From an uncultured Pseudomonadales bacterium (GTDB lineage: Bacteria; Pseudomonadota; Gammaproteobacteria; Pseudomonadales; Cellvibrionaceae), in contig CANLBN010000001.1 of the NCBI GenBank assembly GCA_947488935.1, forward strand, positions 1-64,000: a stretch of DNA of 64,000 nucleotides. Direction: 5' to 3'. Below the pieces are notes generated by a model. The model ran no database searches, was not told the DNA's origin, and worked only from the letters and a program-made list of their open reading frames with translations. Shown piece by piece: positions 47,644 to 57,700 of this stretch. Every line of letters starts with the position of its first letter. Within the stretch, counting starts at the first letter, position 1. The position numbers were made by a program, and so were the translations under genes.

Positions 47644-49038
47644 TTATTTAAAACGCTGGATTAATTGTTGATGAATACCCTCAAAGCCACCATTGCTCAT
47701 AATAACAATATGAACGGGGATCGAATGGTTTTTATGATCCTCACACAAATTAAACGCTGCATCGAGTATCTTCTCTATAGAATTATACCTTGTAGCGTCA
47801 ACAGTGGTTTTATCGATAACAGAATCAATATCCCATTTTATGGAGTCGGGGCTATACCATAATACGTGATCGGCACTGGTAAAAGCGCAGGCCAATGCGG
47901 CCTGATGCACGCCCATACGCATAGTATTTGAACGAGGCTCAATCAAAGCAATGATTTTTTCTTGGCCAACCTTCGCTCGCAAGCCCTCAAGTGTGGTTGC
48001 AATAGCCGTTGGGTGATGAGCAAAATCGTCATAAATCGAGACACCCTTTTCGCTATACAAGCATTCCATTCTCCGTTTTACACCACTAAATTCACTCAGT
48101 GCCTGTGCTGCGATTTCGGGACTAATACCTACATGACGTGCCGCAGCCATAGCAACCACTGCATTCGCTATATTATGCTGGCCTAATTGAGACCAGTTCA
48201 CAGTAGCTACGAATTCGCTCGATAAAAATACCTTAAAGGACGAGCCATCGCTCTCTAGTAACTCAACGGACCAATCGGGCGAGTCACCGCTATAGGACGA
48301 GGCAATATCAAAGGATTGTTTTGAACTCCAACACCCCTTAGCGAGGACTTCATCAACTGCGTTGTTATTGCTTGGGTATACGATCAAACCATTATTAGGC
48401 ACTGTACGCACAAGATGGTGAAACTGTTTCTGGATGTCTTTAAGCTCATCAAAAATATCGGCGTGATCAAACTCGAGGTTATTAATAATAAGCGTTCGAG
48501 CTTGATAATGTACAAACTTCGAGCGCTTATCAAAAAAGGCACTGTCATATTCATCGGCTTCGATAACAAAATAAGGCGTATCACCTAAACGAGCCGATAC
48601 CGAAAAATTAGTCGGCACCCCACCGATCAAATAGCCCGGTGCCATATTTGCGTACTCTAAAATCCACGCCAACATACTGCTCGTAGTGGTTTTACCATGA
48701 GTACCTGAGACCGCCAGCACCCATTTACCGGGCAGTACATTGTCATGTAGCCATTGAGGGCCAGAGGTATAAGGCAACCCCTCATCTAAAATAGCCTCAA
48801 CTAAGGCGTTACCACGACTCATTGCATTACCAATCACAAAGATATCGGGCTTTAAGGACAATTGCTCAGAATCAAACCCCTCTATTAATTCTATGCCTGC
48901 TGCTTCGAGTTGTGTGCTCATCGGCGGGTAAACATTGGCATCGCAGCCTGTTACCTTAAAACCTTTGGCAACGGCTAGTTGAGCAAGGCTACCCATAAAA
49001 GTGCCGCAAATACCGAGTATGTGAATATGTTGCATCAT
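47644..49038 (-). CDS. mpl: UDP-N-acetylmuramate:L-Ala-gamma-D-Glu-meso-DAP ligase
   Basis: Recycling enzyme that ligates the recovered murein tripeptide to UDP-MurNAc. The Mur-ligase P-loop SGTHGKTTTS (residues 111-120) and the N-terminal HILGICGTFMGSLAQLA fit Mpl, not MurC. The C-terminal HPTAIATTLEGLR and EPRSNTMRMG are also typical. The 464 residues are standard. The first two codons are both ATG, so the start is uncertain by one residue. Together with AnmK and MltB it shows a full murein-recycling habit. Confidence 0.95.
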   Translation of the reverse strand: MMQHIHILGICGTFMGSLAQLAVAKGFKVTGCDANVYPPMSTQLEAAGIELIEGFDSEQLSLKPDIFVIGNAMSRGNALVEAILDEGLPYTSGPQWLHDNVLPGKWVLAVSGTHGKTTTSSMLAWILEYANMAPGYLIGGVPTNFSVSARLGDTPYFVIEADEYDSAFFDKRSKFVHYQARTLIINNLEFDHADIFDELKDIQKQFHHLVRTVPNNGLIVYPSNNNAVDEVLAKGCWSSKQSFDIASSYSGDSPDWSVELLESDGSSFKVFLSSEFVATVNWSQLGQHNIANAVVAMAAARHVGISPEIAAQALSEFSGVKRRMECLYSEKGVSIYDDFAHHPTAIATTLEGLRAKVGQEKIIALIEPRSNTMRMGVHQAALACAFTSADHVLWYSPDSIKWDIDSVIDKTTVDATRYNSIEKILDAAFNLCEDHKNHSIPVHIVIMSNGGFEGIHQQLIQRFK

Positions 49039-49174
49039 GACCTAACTGATTTGAGTATTGACCTGATTATCAAATGAATACATTAATAAAATTTCAAACA
49101 AATAAACAAAAAGATGACAAGATACCACGAAGCATAGCCCATCAACATAGCTCATCACTATTCGTGCAAAAATC

Positions 49175-49442
49175 AGGGCCTGTTAACACTAGTGGAGCAC
49201 CTACTGCCGGAGGTGCTTTTTTCCTCTAACAAGGCGGAAGGAGTGACGTTTAGTTATACTAAATAAACGACTGACAACACAGTTAGAGGAAAAAAGCGCA
49301 CCGGCCCCAAGGGTTGCACCTAAAAAGCTATCACTGTGCGTTATGTATCGCTGATTTGGAGCAACCAAATTACGCTCTTCATGCCTTGATTAATAGCTTT
49401 TTAGGTACAACAGTGGATACTCCACTAGTGTTCACAGGTCCT
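49175..49442. mobile_element. 268-bp MITE-like element with 32-bp terminal inverted repeats
   Basis: The left end (49175-49206, starting AGGGCCTGTTAACACTAGTG) and the right end (49411-49442, reading AGGACCTGTGAACACTAGTG on the minus strand) match at 27 of 32 positions. Inside are two perfect inverted repeats: 16 bp (GCTTTTTTCCTCTAAC at 49215-49230 with 49282-49297) and 14 bp (ACCTAAAAAGCTAT at 49318-49331 with 49393-49406). There is no open frame. No clean target duplication is visible, so it may be old. The parent transposon family was not identified. It lies between mpl and pfp, about 150 bases before pfp. Confidence 0.85.
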
Positions 49443-49591
49443 AACTCAAAAAAATACAATAGCGCATGAAAACAGCCCTTTTTTACCGTATGATGCGCAA
49501 CCTTTATATAAGAGCTTATCAATTAATAGATTAAGCGACTGTGGCAGCGCTATTGCTGACTCACAGACAAAAATACCTTCAGGACAAAACT

Positions 49592-50857
49592 ATGGCCAAA
49601 AAAAATGCTTTTTATGCGCAATCAGGTGGCGTAACTGCTGTCATTAACGCCTCGGCGTGCGGTGTTATCGAAACCGCCCGCGCCCATAAAAAACATATTG
49701 GTAAAGTTTATGCCGGACACAATGGCATTATAGGTGCACTACGTGAAGAGCTGATAGACACAAGCAAAGAAAGCAGCAAAACTATTGCAGGCCTTAGGCA
49801 CACGCCCTCGGGAGCTTTTGGCTCATGCCGTTATAAGCTTAAAGGCTTAGAAGAAAATAAAGCCGAGTACGAGCGCTTAATTGACGTCTTTAAAGCACAC
49901 AATATTGGCTACTTTTTTTATAATGGTGGTGGCGACTCTGCCGATACTTGCCTTAAGATATCGCAACTATCACAAACAATGGGCTACCCTATTCAGGCAA
50001 TTCATGTGCCTAAAACCGTTGATAACGATTTACCCTTTACCGACAACTCTCCAGGCTTTGGCTCCGTTGCCAAGTATGTTGCCATATCGACCAAAGAGGC
50101 TGCTCTCGATATTGAATCAATGTGCGAGACCTCGACAAAAGTGTTTATCCTCGAAGTAATGGGTCGCCATGCAGGCTGGATTGCAGGTGCCAGTGGCCTT
50201 GCAGCAGAATCAGAAGGCGATGCACCGCATATTATTTTATTTCCTGAAATTGCCTTTAATAAAGACAAGTTTATTAAACGCGTAAAACAAACGGTTAAAA
50301 AACATGGCTATTGCGTTATTGTTGCCTCGGAAGGTGCACAATATAAAGATGGCACTTTTTTGGCCGACTCGGGTAATACCGATGCCTTTGGCCACAAACA
50401 ACTTGGCGGCGTCGCACCTACCTTAGCCACCATGGTAAAAGATGAGCTTGGCTATAAATATCATTGGGCAGTTGCCGATTATTTACAGAGAGCTGCGCGC
50501 CATATCGCATCGAAAACCGATGTCGAACAAGCCTATGCCGTCGGTAAAGCTGCGGTCGAAATGGCAATTGCAGGTAAAAATGCAGTAATGCCCGCTATTA
50601 TTCGCGGCAAAGGTAAGCGCTATTCGTGGAAGATCGCAGAAGCACCCTTATCAGAAGTCGCCAATGTAGAAAAAATGATGCCGCGAAATTATATTAGCAA
50701 AGACGGTTTTGGTATCAGCGAACAAGGCAAAGACTACTTTAAGCCCCTCATTCAAGGGGAAGACTACCCACCTTACACAAAGGACGGCCTGCCTCAATAC
50801 GTCAAACTGAAAAAAGTCTTTGCTGAAAAAAAGATTAAAAAGAAATTTGTAATTTAG
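49592..50857 (+). CDS. pfp: pyrophosphate-dependent 6-phosphofructokinase
   Basis: Interconverts fructose-6-phosphate and fructose-1,6-bisphosphate using pyrophosphate instead of ATP. The phosphoryl-donor loop is NGGGDSADT (111-119). PKTVDNDL (140-147) carries the lysine that marks PPi-dependent enzymes (ATP enzymes have Gly there). MGRHAGWIAG is conserved. I start at ATG 49592, 8 bases after AGGA, giving 421 residues; the open frame extends 17 codons earlier without support. A MITE lies just upstream. Confidence 0.92.
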   Translation: MAKKNAFYAQSGGVTAVINASACGVIETARAHKKHIGKVYAGHNGIIGALREELIDTSKESSKTIAGLRHTPSGAFGSCRYKLKGLEENKAEYERLIDVFKAHNIGYFFYNGGGDSADTCLKISQLSQTMGYPIQAIHVPKTVDNDLPFTDNSPGFGSVAKYVAISTKEAALDIESMCETSTKVFILEVMGRHAGWIAGASGLAAESEGDAPHIILFPEIAFNKDKFIKRVKQTVKKHGYCVIVASEGAQYKDGTFLADSGNTDAFGHKQLGGVAPTLATMVKDELGYKYHWAVADYLQRAARHIASKTDVEQAYAVGKAAVEMAIAGKNAVMPAIIRGKGKRYSWKIAEAPLSEVANVEKMMPRNYISKDGFGISEQGKDYFKPLIQGEDYPPYTKDGLPQYVKLKKVFAEKKIKKKFVI

Positions 50858-50866
50858 TAGAGAGAA

Positions 50867-50891
50867 AAGGCGTGGATAACATCCACGCCTT
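50867..50891 (-). terminator. terminator for the DUF3179 transcript
   Basis: AAGGCGTGGAT (50867-50877) pairs perfectly with ATCCACGCCTT (50881-50891), an 11-bp stem with a 3-nt loop. Read leftward it is followed by TTCTCTCT, a usable U-rich tail. It can also cap the pfp transcript from the other side, just after the pfp stop. Confidence 0.75.
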
Positions 50892-50982
50892 AACAAAGAA
50901 GATAATAAAAAACTGTACGACCTAGTGAATTAATTCACGTCACATTTATTTAAATCACTCACCCTGTAAAACAGTTAGCGCA

Positions 50983-51930
50983 TTATTTTTTCGCTCTAAA
51001 TATTTGTGTCTCGGGATTAAAGTTATACCAGGCAAACCAATAAGCCACCGTTGACACTAACAGTTTTTTTGTTTCAGTATCGCGAATGCTAGCTGTGTCA
51101 CTTTCTTCATTCCACTCTATAACAATATTTTTCCCATCAATGTTATCAATAAACTGCTCTTTAGCGTGTTCGCGCAGCTCCTTAAAGGGGTAAGCTTTGG
51201 CTTTTTCACCAATTTTTATACCTAGCACACGCTCTTTTGTATGAAATTCTTTTGGTGCTTCGCGTAGTACATCAAAAAATAAATGACTAGAAGTGTCATA
51301 CCCACTATAGGGATCATGCCGATAATTCCTTTTAAACCCCTGTTCATTATCCAGTACTAATGTTTTTGGATGAGATTTCGCCCAACTCGACCAAGTAGTT
51401 GTTGATAAAGGGAGACGAGTGAGTGTTTTTCCTGCCAATTTACCGCTAATTGATTTTGCATCAATCTGAGACCATAAAGATTCTGTCGCTCTGTCATAAA
51501 GTAAAAGGTCACTATTAAAAAGTAGGCCTGATACACCAAAGGTATAAATTTCTTTATCGATTTTCGATAAAAATGCAATGCCTGTACCACAAAGTGGGCA
51601 ATAGCTGACGACAAAGTACGACTCATCAATATTAACATTAATGATCTCATGCCAATTCATTATATGCCGAGGAAAAGCAAAAGCTTGGTTATCGATCTCA
51701 AGCCCTAACACAACATCATCAGGGCTTAGAAAGCCGGCCTCTTTTATTGCTATAAATTTTGGATTATCTATAGCAGGAATACCATCCCGAGGGGGGCCAC
51801 CGTGAGTAATCCCTTTTTTATCAACTGTTAAATTGCTAACATCAAAACCATTAAGGCGCTCAGCATAGCTATAACTTGCTATAAATACAGACAGGAATAA
51901 TATTGATAGATGTGTAAAAAAAAATTTCAT
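50983..51930 (-). CDS. DUF3179 domain exported protein
   Basis: Secreted protein of 315 residues with a signal peptide ending SYA (about residue 22). The family landmark VVSYCPLCGTGIAFLSKID lies near residue 107 and gives a CPLC cysteine pair. DNEQGFKRNYRHDPYSGYD is also typical. The biochemical function of DUF3179 is unknown. It is 18 bases downstream of a DUF2141 lipoprotein, so the two form a small operon directed leftward. Confidence 0.87.
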   Translation of the reverse strand: MKFFFTHLSILFLSVFIASYSYAERLNGFDVSNLTVDKKGITHGGPPRDGIPAIDNPKFIAIKEAGFLSPDDVVLGLEIDNQAFAFPRHIMNWHEIINVNIDESYFVVSYCPLCGTGIAFLSKIDKEIYTFGVSGLLFNSDLLLYDRATESLWSQIDAKSISGKLAGKTLTRLPLSTTTWSSWAKSHPKTLVLDNEQGFKRNYRHDPYSGYDTSSHLFFDVLREAPKEFHTKERVLGIKIGEKAKAYPFKELREHAKEQFIDNIDGKNIVIEWNEESDTASIRDTETKKLLVSTVAYWFAWYNFNPETQIFRAKK

Positions 51931-51948
51931 AAAAAATATAAACTTACA

Positions 51949-52416
51949 TTAATGATCAATCATTTTAATCGTTATCTCTTTATCTTGAACTAGAGAAAAA
52001 CTCGCTTTTTCGAAAGACACAGGCCCATACTTACCGACATTATTAGAAAAACCATAAGGTTCTTTAGGAATAAGGCCCAAATATCTATCTAGTTTTTTAT
52101 TAAAATTAATATCCTGATGAATAGCCACCGCATATTTACCTGCAGGCAAACCATGAACTTCTATTTTTTCCTGATCCTTAAGAATAAAACTTACCCTTCC
52201 TCTCACCATGCCTTCTCGCTCCAGCCAATAACTTTTATTATTATAAACAGCGAGTAGCAATGTACCTTCACAACATCTGAGATTAGCCACATTAATAATT
52301 AATGACAAATCACCTTCTTCGGCTTTTACAAACTCTTCTTTTTTTGGCGGTGACGCACAAGAAATAATTAAAAAGGGTAAAAACAAAAAGGCCATAAGAA
52401 ATACATGGTTAAACAT
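51949..52416 (-). CDS. DUF2141-family lipoprotein
   Basis: Predicted lipoprotein of 155 residues. The lipobox ISC is at about residue 20 when started from ATG 52416, which has AGGTG at good spacing. The open frame reaches 52449, but those 11 codons would spoil the signal peptide. The beta-sandwich has DUF2141 marks: GTLLLAVYNNKSYW, VHGLPAGKYAVAIHQDINFNKKLDRYLGLIPKEPYGFSNN. Role unknown. Confidence 0.82.
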   Translation of the reverse strand: MFNHVFLMAFLFLPFLIISCASPPKKEEFVKAEEGDLSLIINVANLRCCEGTLLLAVYNNKSYWLEREGMVRGRVSFILKDQEKIEVHGLPAGKYAVAIHQDINFNKKLDRYLGLIPKEPYGFSNNVGKYGPVSFEKASFSLVQDKEITIKMIDH

Positions 52417-52513
52417 ATAACACCTAGCAATACACACGATACCAGACAAATTTACACCATTTTCTATTTATCGACTATCATTAAAAGATAACCGATCACT
52501 CTTAGGGACAATA

Positions 52514-53875
52514 ATGAGCGCTTATGCAGGGCATCTTGCCAGCCTTCAACAAAAGACAGATATCATTGCTAGTGAAGATATACTCAGTAACAACGGTGTA
52601 TTAATCGCTAAATCTGGTACTAAATTTAGCACCAAAACCTGCCAGAACCTCCTTAAATTCAAGCTGCTAAAACCTGTAGAAGACTCTATTGTCATCGAAA
52701 ACCAACTCACGGCTAAAACGGTTTATAACCGTATTACTCATTCAATTCAAAAAGACCCTTGCCTAAGTGGCTTAAACCAAAACCTTTGTGAGGCTTACCC
52801 TCAGATAACAAAAACATTACAGCACTGCTGCCTAAAGCTCGACAAATACCCCATTTTATTACAAAAACTCACAGTTCTTGAGCTAGAAATCAATGGCGTA
52901 TTTAAACAATCCTTACTCTCTGCCTATTTTGCATCAGTATCGAGTATGCTCGTCGGCAAAAATAAAGAGTATATAGAAAACAGTTTTTTAGCCGGGCTCG
53001 TACATGATATTGGCCTTTTACATATAGACCGCTATATATTGTCAAAGCCGGAAACACTGACGGCACAAGAGTGGAGAAAAGTACAATCACACCCTATTAT
53101 TGGCTATGAGATTTTAAAACGTATCCCCAAGATACCTAAAGTTGTCTCTATAGCTGTTTTAGAGCATCACGAAAGCACCGATGGTTCGGGCTATCCTCGG
53201 GGTAAGTCAGGAGATAATTTATCTGACATGGGCCAGCTTATTAATCTGTTAGATAATATTATTGTTATCTACAACAAAAAACTAAAGCCTTTTGGTAAAG
53301 GCATACAAAGCGTTATTCCTATTATTCAAATTAACATGCACTCGTATTTTACCAATATTGTCTCGCAAATTTTTCAGCTATCAAAACATACACCGGAGAC
53401 CTATCAACAAGATCCTGGCTATTCTTTGCTAGCGCCCTTAGCCACACATGTCCAACAACAACAGGATTACATTAATCACTTAATCAACATTGTTATAAAT
53501 GTAAATGATGAGATTGACGCTTATCTCAAAGAACCTGCTATAACGTCTATTCAAAGCATGGCTATTAACATATTAAGAATCGTCAATAGTGCAGGACTTA
53601 GTGGCGACCATCTCAACTGGATCGATCAAATTAAAAGCGATACAGAGAATAAACAGCTATATTCAGAGATAGATGATACCCGCCTAATGCAGGGGGAAAT
53701 TATTTACCAATTGAGCACCTATCAAAAATCAGTCAATGTATTTGCCAATAACAACCCCGAACATCCAGTAACTCCACTACTACAAACGGTTTGCCAGCAG
53801 TTTTTAAAAGCGCAAAACCCACAAGTACCAAAGGCCTTAACAATATACTGGAAGAACCTCAGTAAAATTGCCTAA
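52514..53875 (+). CDS. HD-GYP domain protein, putative c-di-GMP phosphodiesterase
   Basis: Soluble 453-residue protein. The middle third holds an HD-GYP domain with the HD pair in HDIGLLHIDRYIL (HDIG at 164-167), the SHPIIGYEIL helix and the signature EHHESTDGSGYPRG. These residues bind the metals and cyclic di-GMP. The N-terminal ~100 residues are not a receiver domain and I do not recognise them. The C-terminal ~150 residues are helical. It could lower c-di-GMP made by proteins such as the GGDEF-EAL protein at 38-40 kb. Confidence 0.87.
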   Translation: MSAYAGHLASLQQKTDIIASEDILSNNGVLIAKSGTKFSTKTCQNLLKFKLLKPVEDSIVIENQLTAKTVYNRITHSIQKDPCLSGLNQNLCEAYPQITKTLQHCCLKLDKYPILLQKLTVLELEINGVFKQSLLSAYFASVSSMLVGKNKEYIENSFLAGLVHDIGLLHIDRYILSKPETLTAQEWRKVQSHPIIGYEILKRIPKIPKVVSIAVLEHHESTDGSGYPRGKSGDNLSDMGQLINLLDNIIVIYNKKLKPFGKGIQSVIPIIQINMHSYFTNIVSQIFQLSKHTPETYQQDPGYSLLAPLATHVQQQQDYINHLINIVINVNDEIDAYLKEPAITSIQSMAINILRIVNSAGLSGDHLNWIDQIKSDTENKQLYSEIDDTRLMQGEIIYQLSTYQKSVNVFANNNPEHPVTPLLQTVCQQFLKAQNPQVPKALTIYWKNLSKIA

Positions 53876-53885
53876 TATTCCACCC

Positions 53886-53913
53886 TTAACTTATTATTAA
53901 GTTATGGTAAAAT
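53886..53913 (+). promoter_or_regulatory. promoter of the pyrophosphatase gene
   Basis: A -10-like TAAAAT (53908-53913) is followed by a GC-rich discriminator CCGCGCC. The -35 is near TTAACT (53886-53891) with a 16-bp spacer. The spacer and -35 form a perfect inverted repeat TAACTTA-TTAT-TAAGTTA (53887-53904). The GC-rich discriminator suggests growth-rate control. Confidence 0.5.
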
Positions 53914-53968
53914 CCGCGCCTACTATAGGTCACCGACCTAAACCCTCCAATAAAGCAAAGAGTTAATT

Positions 53969-54502
53969 ATGAGCTTGAACGACGTTCCTGCAGGTAAAAA
54001 CCTGCCCGATGAGATTAATGTTATCATCGAAATTTCACTGAATGGTAGCCCTGTAAAGTATGAAGTTGACAAAGATACAGGCGCCCTATTTGTAGATCGT
54101 TTCTTGGGTACCTCTATGCATTACCCTTGCAACTACGGCTACGTCAATAATACTTTATGTGGCGATGGTGACCCTGTAGATGTCATGGTCATGACACGCT
54201 TTGGATTAGTAGAAGGCTCTGTTGTGAAATGCCGCCCTATTGGCGTATTACGTATGTCTGACGAGTCTGGCGAAGATGCAAAAATACTCGCTGTACCTGT
54301 CGAAAAAATCAGCCAGATGAACAAACATATTACCTGCCTTGCCGATGTACCTGAGATTCTACTCAAGCGTATTGCTCACTTCTTTGAGCACTACAAAGAT
54401 TTAGAAGAAGGCAAATGGGTCAAAATAGAAGGCTGGGAAGATGTCGATGCCGCTAAAAAAGAGATTCTAGACTCTGTAGAAAACTACAACAAACAAGCAT
54501 AA
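53969..54502 (+). CDS. ppa: inorganic pyrophosphatase
   Basis: Soluble family I enzyme that hydrolyses pyrophosphate. The 177 residues and the metal-binding [10 protein letters not shown] (near 65-74), [15 protein letters not shown] and [10 protein letters not shown] segments are all typical, as is the [19 protein letters not shown] block. Pyrophosphate is also the donor for the pfp gene 3 kb upstream, so the two enzymes draw on the same pool. Confidence 0.97.
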   Translation: MSLNDVPAGKNLPDEINVIIEISLNGSPVKYEVDKDTGALFVDRFLGTSMHYPCNYGYVNNTLCGDGDPVDVMVMTRFGLVEGSVVKCRPIGVLRMSDESGEDAKILAVPVEKISQMNKHITCLADVPEILLKRIAHFFEHYKDLEEGKWVKIEGWEDVDAAKKEILDSVENYNKQA

Positions 54503-54546
54503 TTTAGCCCGAATACAAACTAGCGACTTTGATATCGCTAGACACT

Positions 54547-54578
54547 AAAAGCCAGTTCGTTTGTGAGCTGGCTTTTTT
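54547..54578 (+). terminator. rho-independent terminator of ppa
   Basis: AAAAGCCAG is complementary to CTGGCTTTT, extending inwards to a 12-bp stem with a 6-nt loop, and is followed by TTTTTTAT. This is a classical terminator about 45 bases after the ppa stop. Confidence 0.9.
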
Positions 54579-54652
54579 ATTGTCTGAATAAATTAATGTA
54601 ATCAGGAGTACAAACCATTAAATTTTGCCCTCAAGCTTGTTAATAAACCCCA

Positions 54653-54685
54653 TAAAAAAAGCCCCAACAAATGTTGGGGCTTTTA
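54653..54685 (-). terminator. bidirectional terminator before the CHRD gene end
   Basis: GCCCCAAC-AAAT-GTTGGGGC (54661-54680) is a perfect stem with a run of seven A on its left and TTTT on its right, so it works in both directions. It ends the leftward CHRD-protein transcript 25 bases after its stop. Confidence 0.9.
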
Positions 54686-54710
54686 GTTAAGTCTTTATTA
54701 TTAGTGCGAA

Positions 54711-57700
54711 TTATTCACTGGCATTGAATGAATAAGCATTGTTGTTTAACAAACCATTCAGGTTAGCTACTGCACGAATCTCGCTGCTGAAAGTATTATC
54801 TACATTAGCATCATCGTTTTCTTCTAATTCTTGCAGTAGGTTATTATTATTACCACCCACGTTAACGCTTACCGTGTCAAAGTCGATACCATCTAACTCA
54901 TTTAAAATGACATTTGATAAAAACAAACCATTCTGAACATTAGTCACTGTTAAGAAACCAACACCTGTTGCAAGGTTAGTTTGTGGCGGTAGTGTTTGAA
55001 GACTATCCAAGTCACCACGTAGCGCTACATTGTTATCAGTAATTAACTGACCACGTAACTCACCATTTGGATTAGCTTCTGAGTGAACATTGAAGTAGAA
55101 ACCACCTTGAAATAGATTCAACGTATCTGTTTCTACAGAACTTGCAAAGTCACTAACCAAAATAGGATCTAGCGAAGTAAACTGGGTAAACTCAGTAGGT
55201 AGACCAGTATTTTCTAGACTTGAAGTTAAGTTCTGCTCAAGACCGACTGCAATATTGCCATTGATACCGGCAAAACCGCGGTGTAGATGGAAAGGACCTT
55301 GAGGATTACCAGGTAACGCTGGCGTAAAACCACTCACACGTGCATTAATACGTACACTAGCTTCTTGAATGTTTCTTTCATCGATAGTCACGAAAGCTAC
55401 AGAAGCTGCGTCTGGATTAGTGGTCGTGTCAGAACCTTGAGGCTCTTGCGAGGCTTCTAACTCAGAGCGAGTTGCCTGAATATCACGAGGGACTAACTGA
55501 CCACGCAGTTCACCATCAGAATTTTGCTCAGAGTGCACATTAAAGTACAAGCCACCTGCTAACAAGTCCGCTGCATCGGTTGCCGCAGAAGCATTAAACT
55601 CGCTAACCAATACCGGATTAGGTGTATTGAACTCAGTAAATGCACCTGGGGCTGCAGGGTCAACTGGAGGAGTCGCTTCCAGACCTTGTAATTCACCCAC
55701 TGCAATATTGCCATTAATTCCGGCAAAACCACGGTGTAGATGGAAAGGTCCCTGTGCATTGCCCGGTAGTGCAGGTGTAAACCCACTCACGCGCGCATTA
55801 ATGCGAACACTTGGGTCGAGCTCACTTCTCTCATCGATAGTAGTAAATGCAACACCTTGTGCTCCGTCAATAAAGCCGAGCTCGCTCGTCGCACCTTGGG
55901 GCTCTTGCTGGGCTTCCAATTCTGAACGCGTCGCCTGAATTCCTTCAGGAGTTACCTGACCACGCAGCTCACCATTAGCATTCGCACTAGAATGGGCATT
56001 AAAGTACAAACCGCCCGCTAAAAGATTAGACAAATCATCAACTAGCTGATCTTGGTTTGCAAAATCAGACACCAAAATAGGCGTAGGGGTATTGAATTCA
56101 GTAAATGCACCAGATGCTTCTGGGTCTGCAGGAGGAGTCGCTTCCAGGCCTTGTAATTCACCCACTGCAATATTACCGTTAACGCCAGCAAAACCGCGGT
56201 GTAGATGGAAAGGTCCTTGTGCATTACCCGGTAGCGAAGGTGTAAATCCACTAACACGCGCATTAATACGAACTGTTGGTGCCGTACGTTCATCAATAGT
56301 AACAAAAGCAACACCCGCTGCATCTGGATTAGCCGTTGCATTAACACCTTGGGGCTCTTGCGCACCTTGTAGCTCAGATACCGTAGCTCGAATACCCGTT
56401 GGAGTAATTTGAGCACGAATTTCACCACTGGCGTTAGCTTGTGAGTGAACATTGATATAGTTTTCACCCGCACCAAATGAGTCTGCGTTGAAACCAGCTA
56501 AATCTTGACCTTGGGTGTTAAAGAAAGTACTAGCTGGAACGTTGTCACCCTCAGGATCAATATCAGTCAAAATGACATCTATACCACCCGTTGCACCGGC
56601 AAAGCCACGGTGAATATGTACTGGGCTTGGGGCTTCTGGCAATGCTGGATCAAAACCAATTACCTGTACTTGAGCACCAATCAATGCGGTAGGAGTAGGA
56701 GGCGTAGAAATCGCATCGCGAGTAACAATATAACCTATACCACCAAGCTCGCCATTGGCCGCATCAGATACAGAAGGCGTTGTAACAACAGGTATTTCCT
56801 GAGCGGTTTGAATCTCTACACGCTCAATAGTCACACCATCGGGGACGATCTGGCCACGTACTTCACCGCCAAGGTTAGCGGCTGAATGTACATTAAAGTA
56901 GTAGTTACCGTTCCCAAAACCTGTAGCATTGCGAATATCAGAACGCTCTAGGGCATCAAGGGCTGTTGGGTTATTTAAACTTGTCCAGAATACACCATTG
57001 GATGTTTCATTCGCTGTACCAAGAGCATTAGTCTCTTGCAGAGCAAATAGAATAGGACCATTTTGACCAGCAGGTGCAGAGTGCACATGTACTGGGCCAC
57101 GTGAATTACTGGGAAGTGAGGGCGTAAAGCCAGACACTTGGACGTTAGTAATCACGGGGTTATCGTTCTCAATAGGAAGCGCCGTTGTAAAATAACCCAC
57201 TGCTGAGGTATCACGCACAACAGGCAAGCTATTGTTTACTACTTCCTGCTGGCTTTGTAACTCGGTACGAATAACTGTAGTCTCTGCGTTAACGATCTGA
57301 CCACGTAACTCGCCTGATGGATTAGATTGAGTATGCAAATTAAAATACAAACCACCGGTTAAATAATCTGTCACTTGTTCAGCACTCAATGTACCTGATG
57401 CACTAAATACACCTGAAGCACCTTCGACAAAACCATTCACTATAATCCCGCCATTGTTACCCGCAAAGCCATCGTGAATATGTACCATGGTCACTTCGCC
57501 AGTAGGAAACCCAGTAGGAGTTACAGTCGCACTGAAGTCACCAAAGTTAATACTATTAGAGTCAACATTAACAGTAATGTTAGCTGTTGCACTGGAGCCA
57601 GGATTCGAATCAACAAGCGGATTAACGCTAACTTCTTGGCTGCGTTGAAGGGTGACGTTGATCTCTTCGTCTGCATCATTGAGAGGGGCAACCTCTGTTG

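Noticed and set aside
49175..49442. Terminators of mpl and pfp
   Set aside because: The long matching ends and paired internal repeats fit a mobile element better; the hairpins are not followed by proper T-runs for the flanking genes.
55230..56470. Possible CRISPR-like array
   Set aside because: Repeats are about 460 bp, in frame and coding for CHRD domains; there are no short spacers.
56042..56476. 144-residue minus-strand frame in another phase of the CHRD gene
   Set aside because: Its sequence mirrors the repeat structure of the real frame and has no motif of its own.
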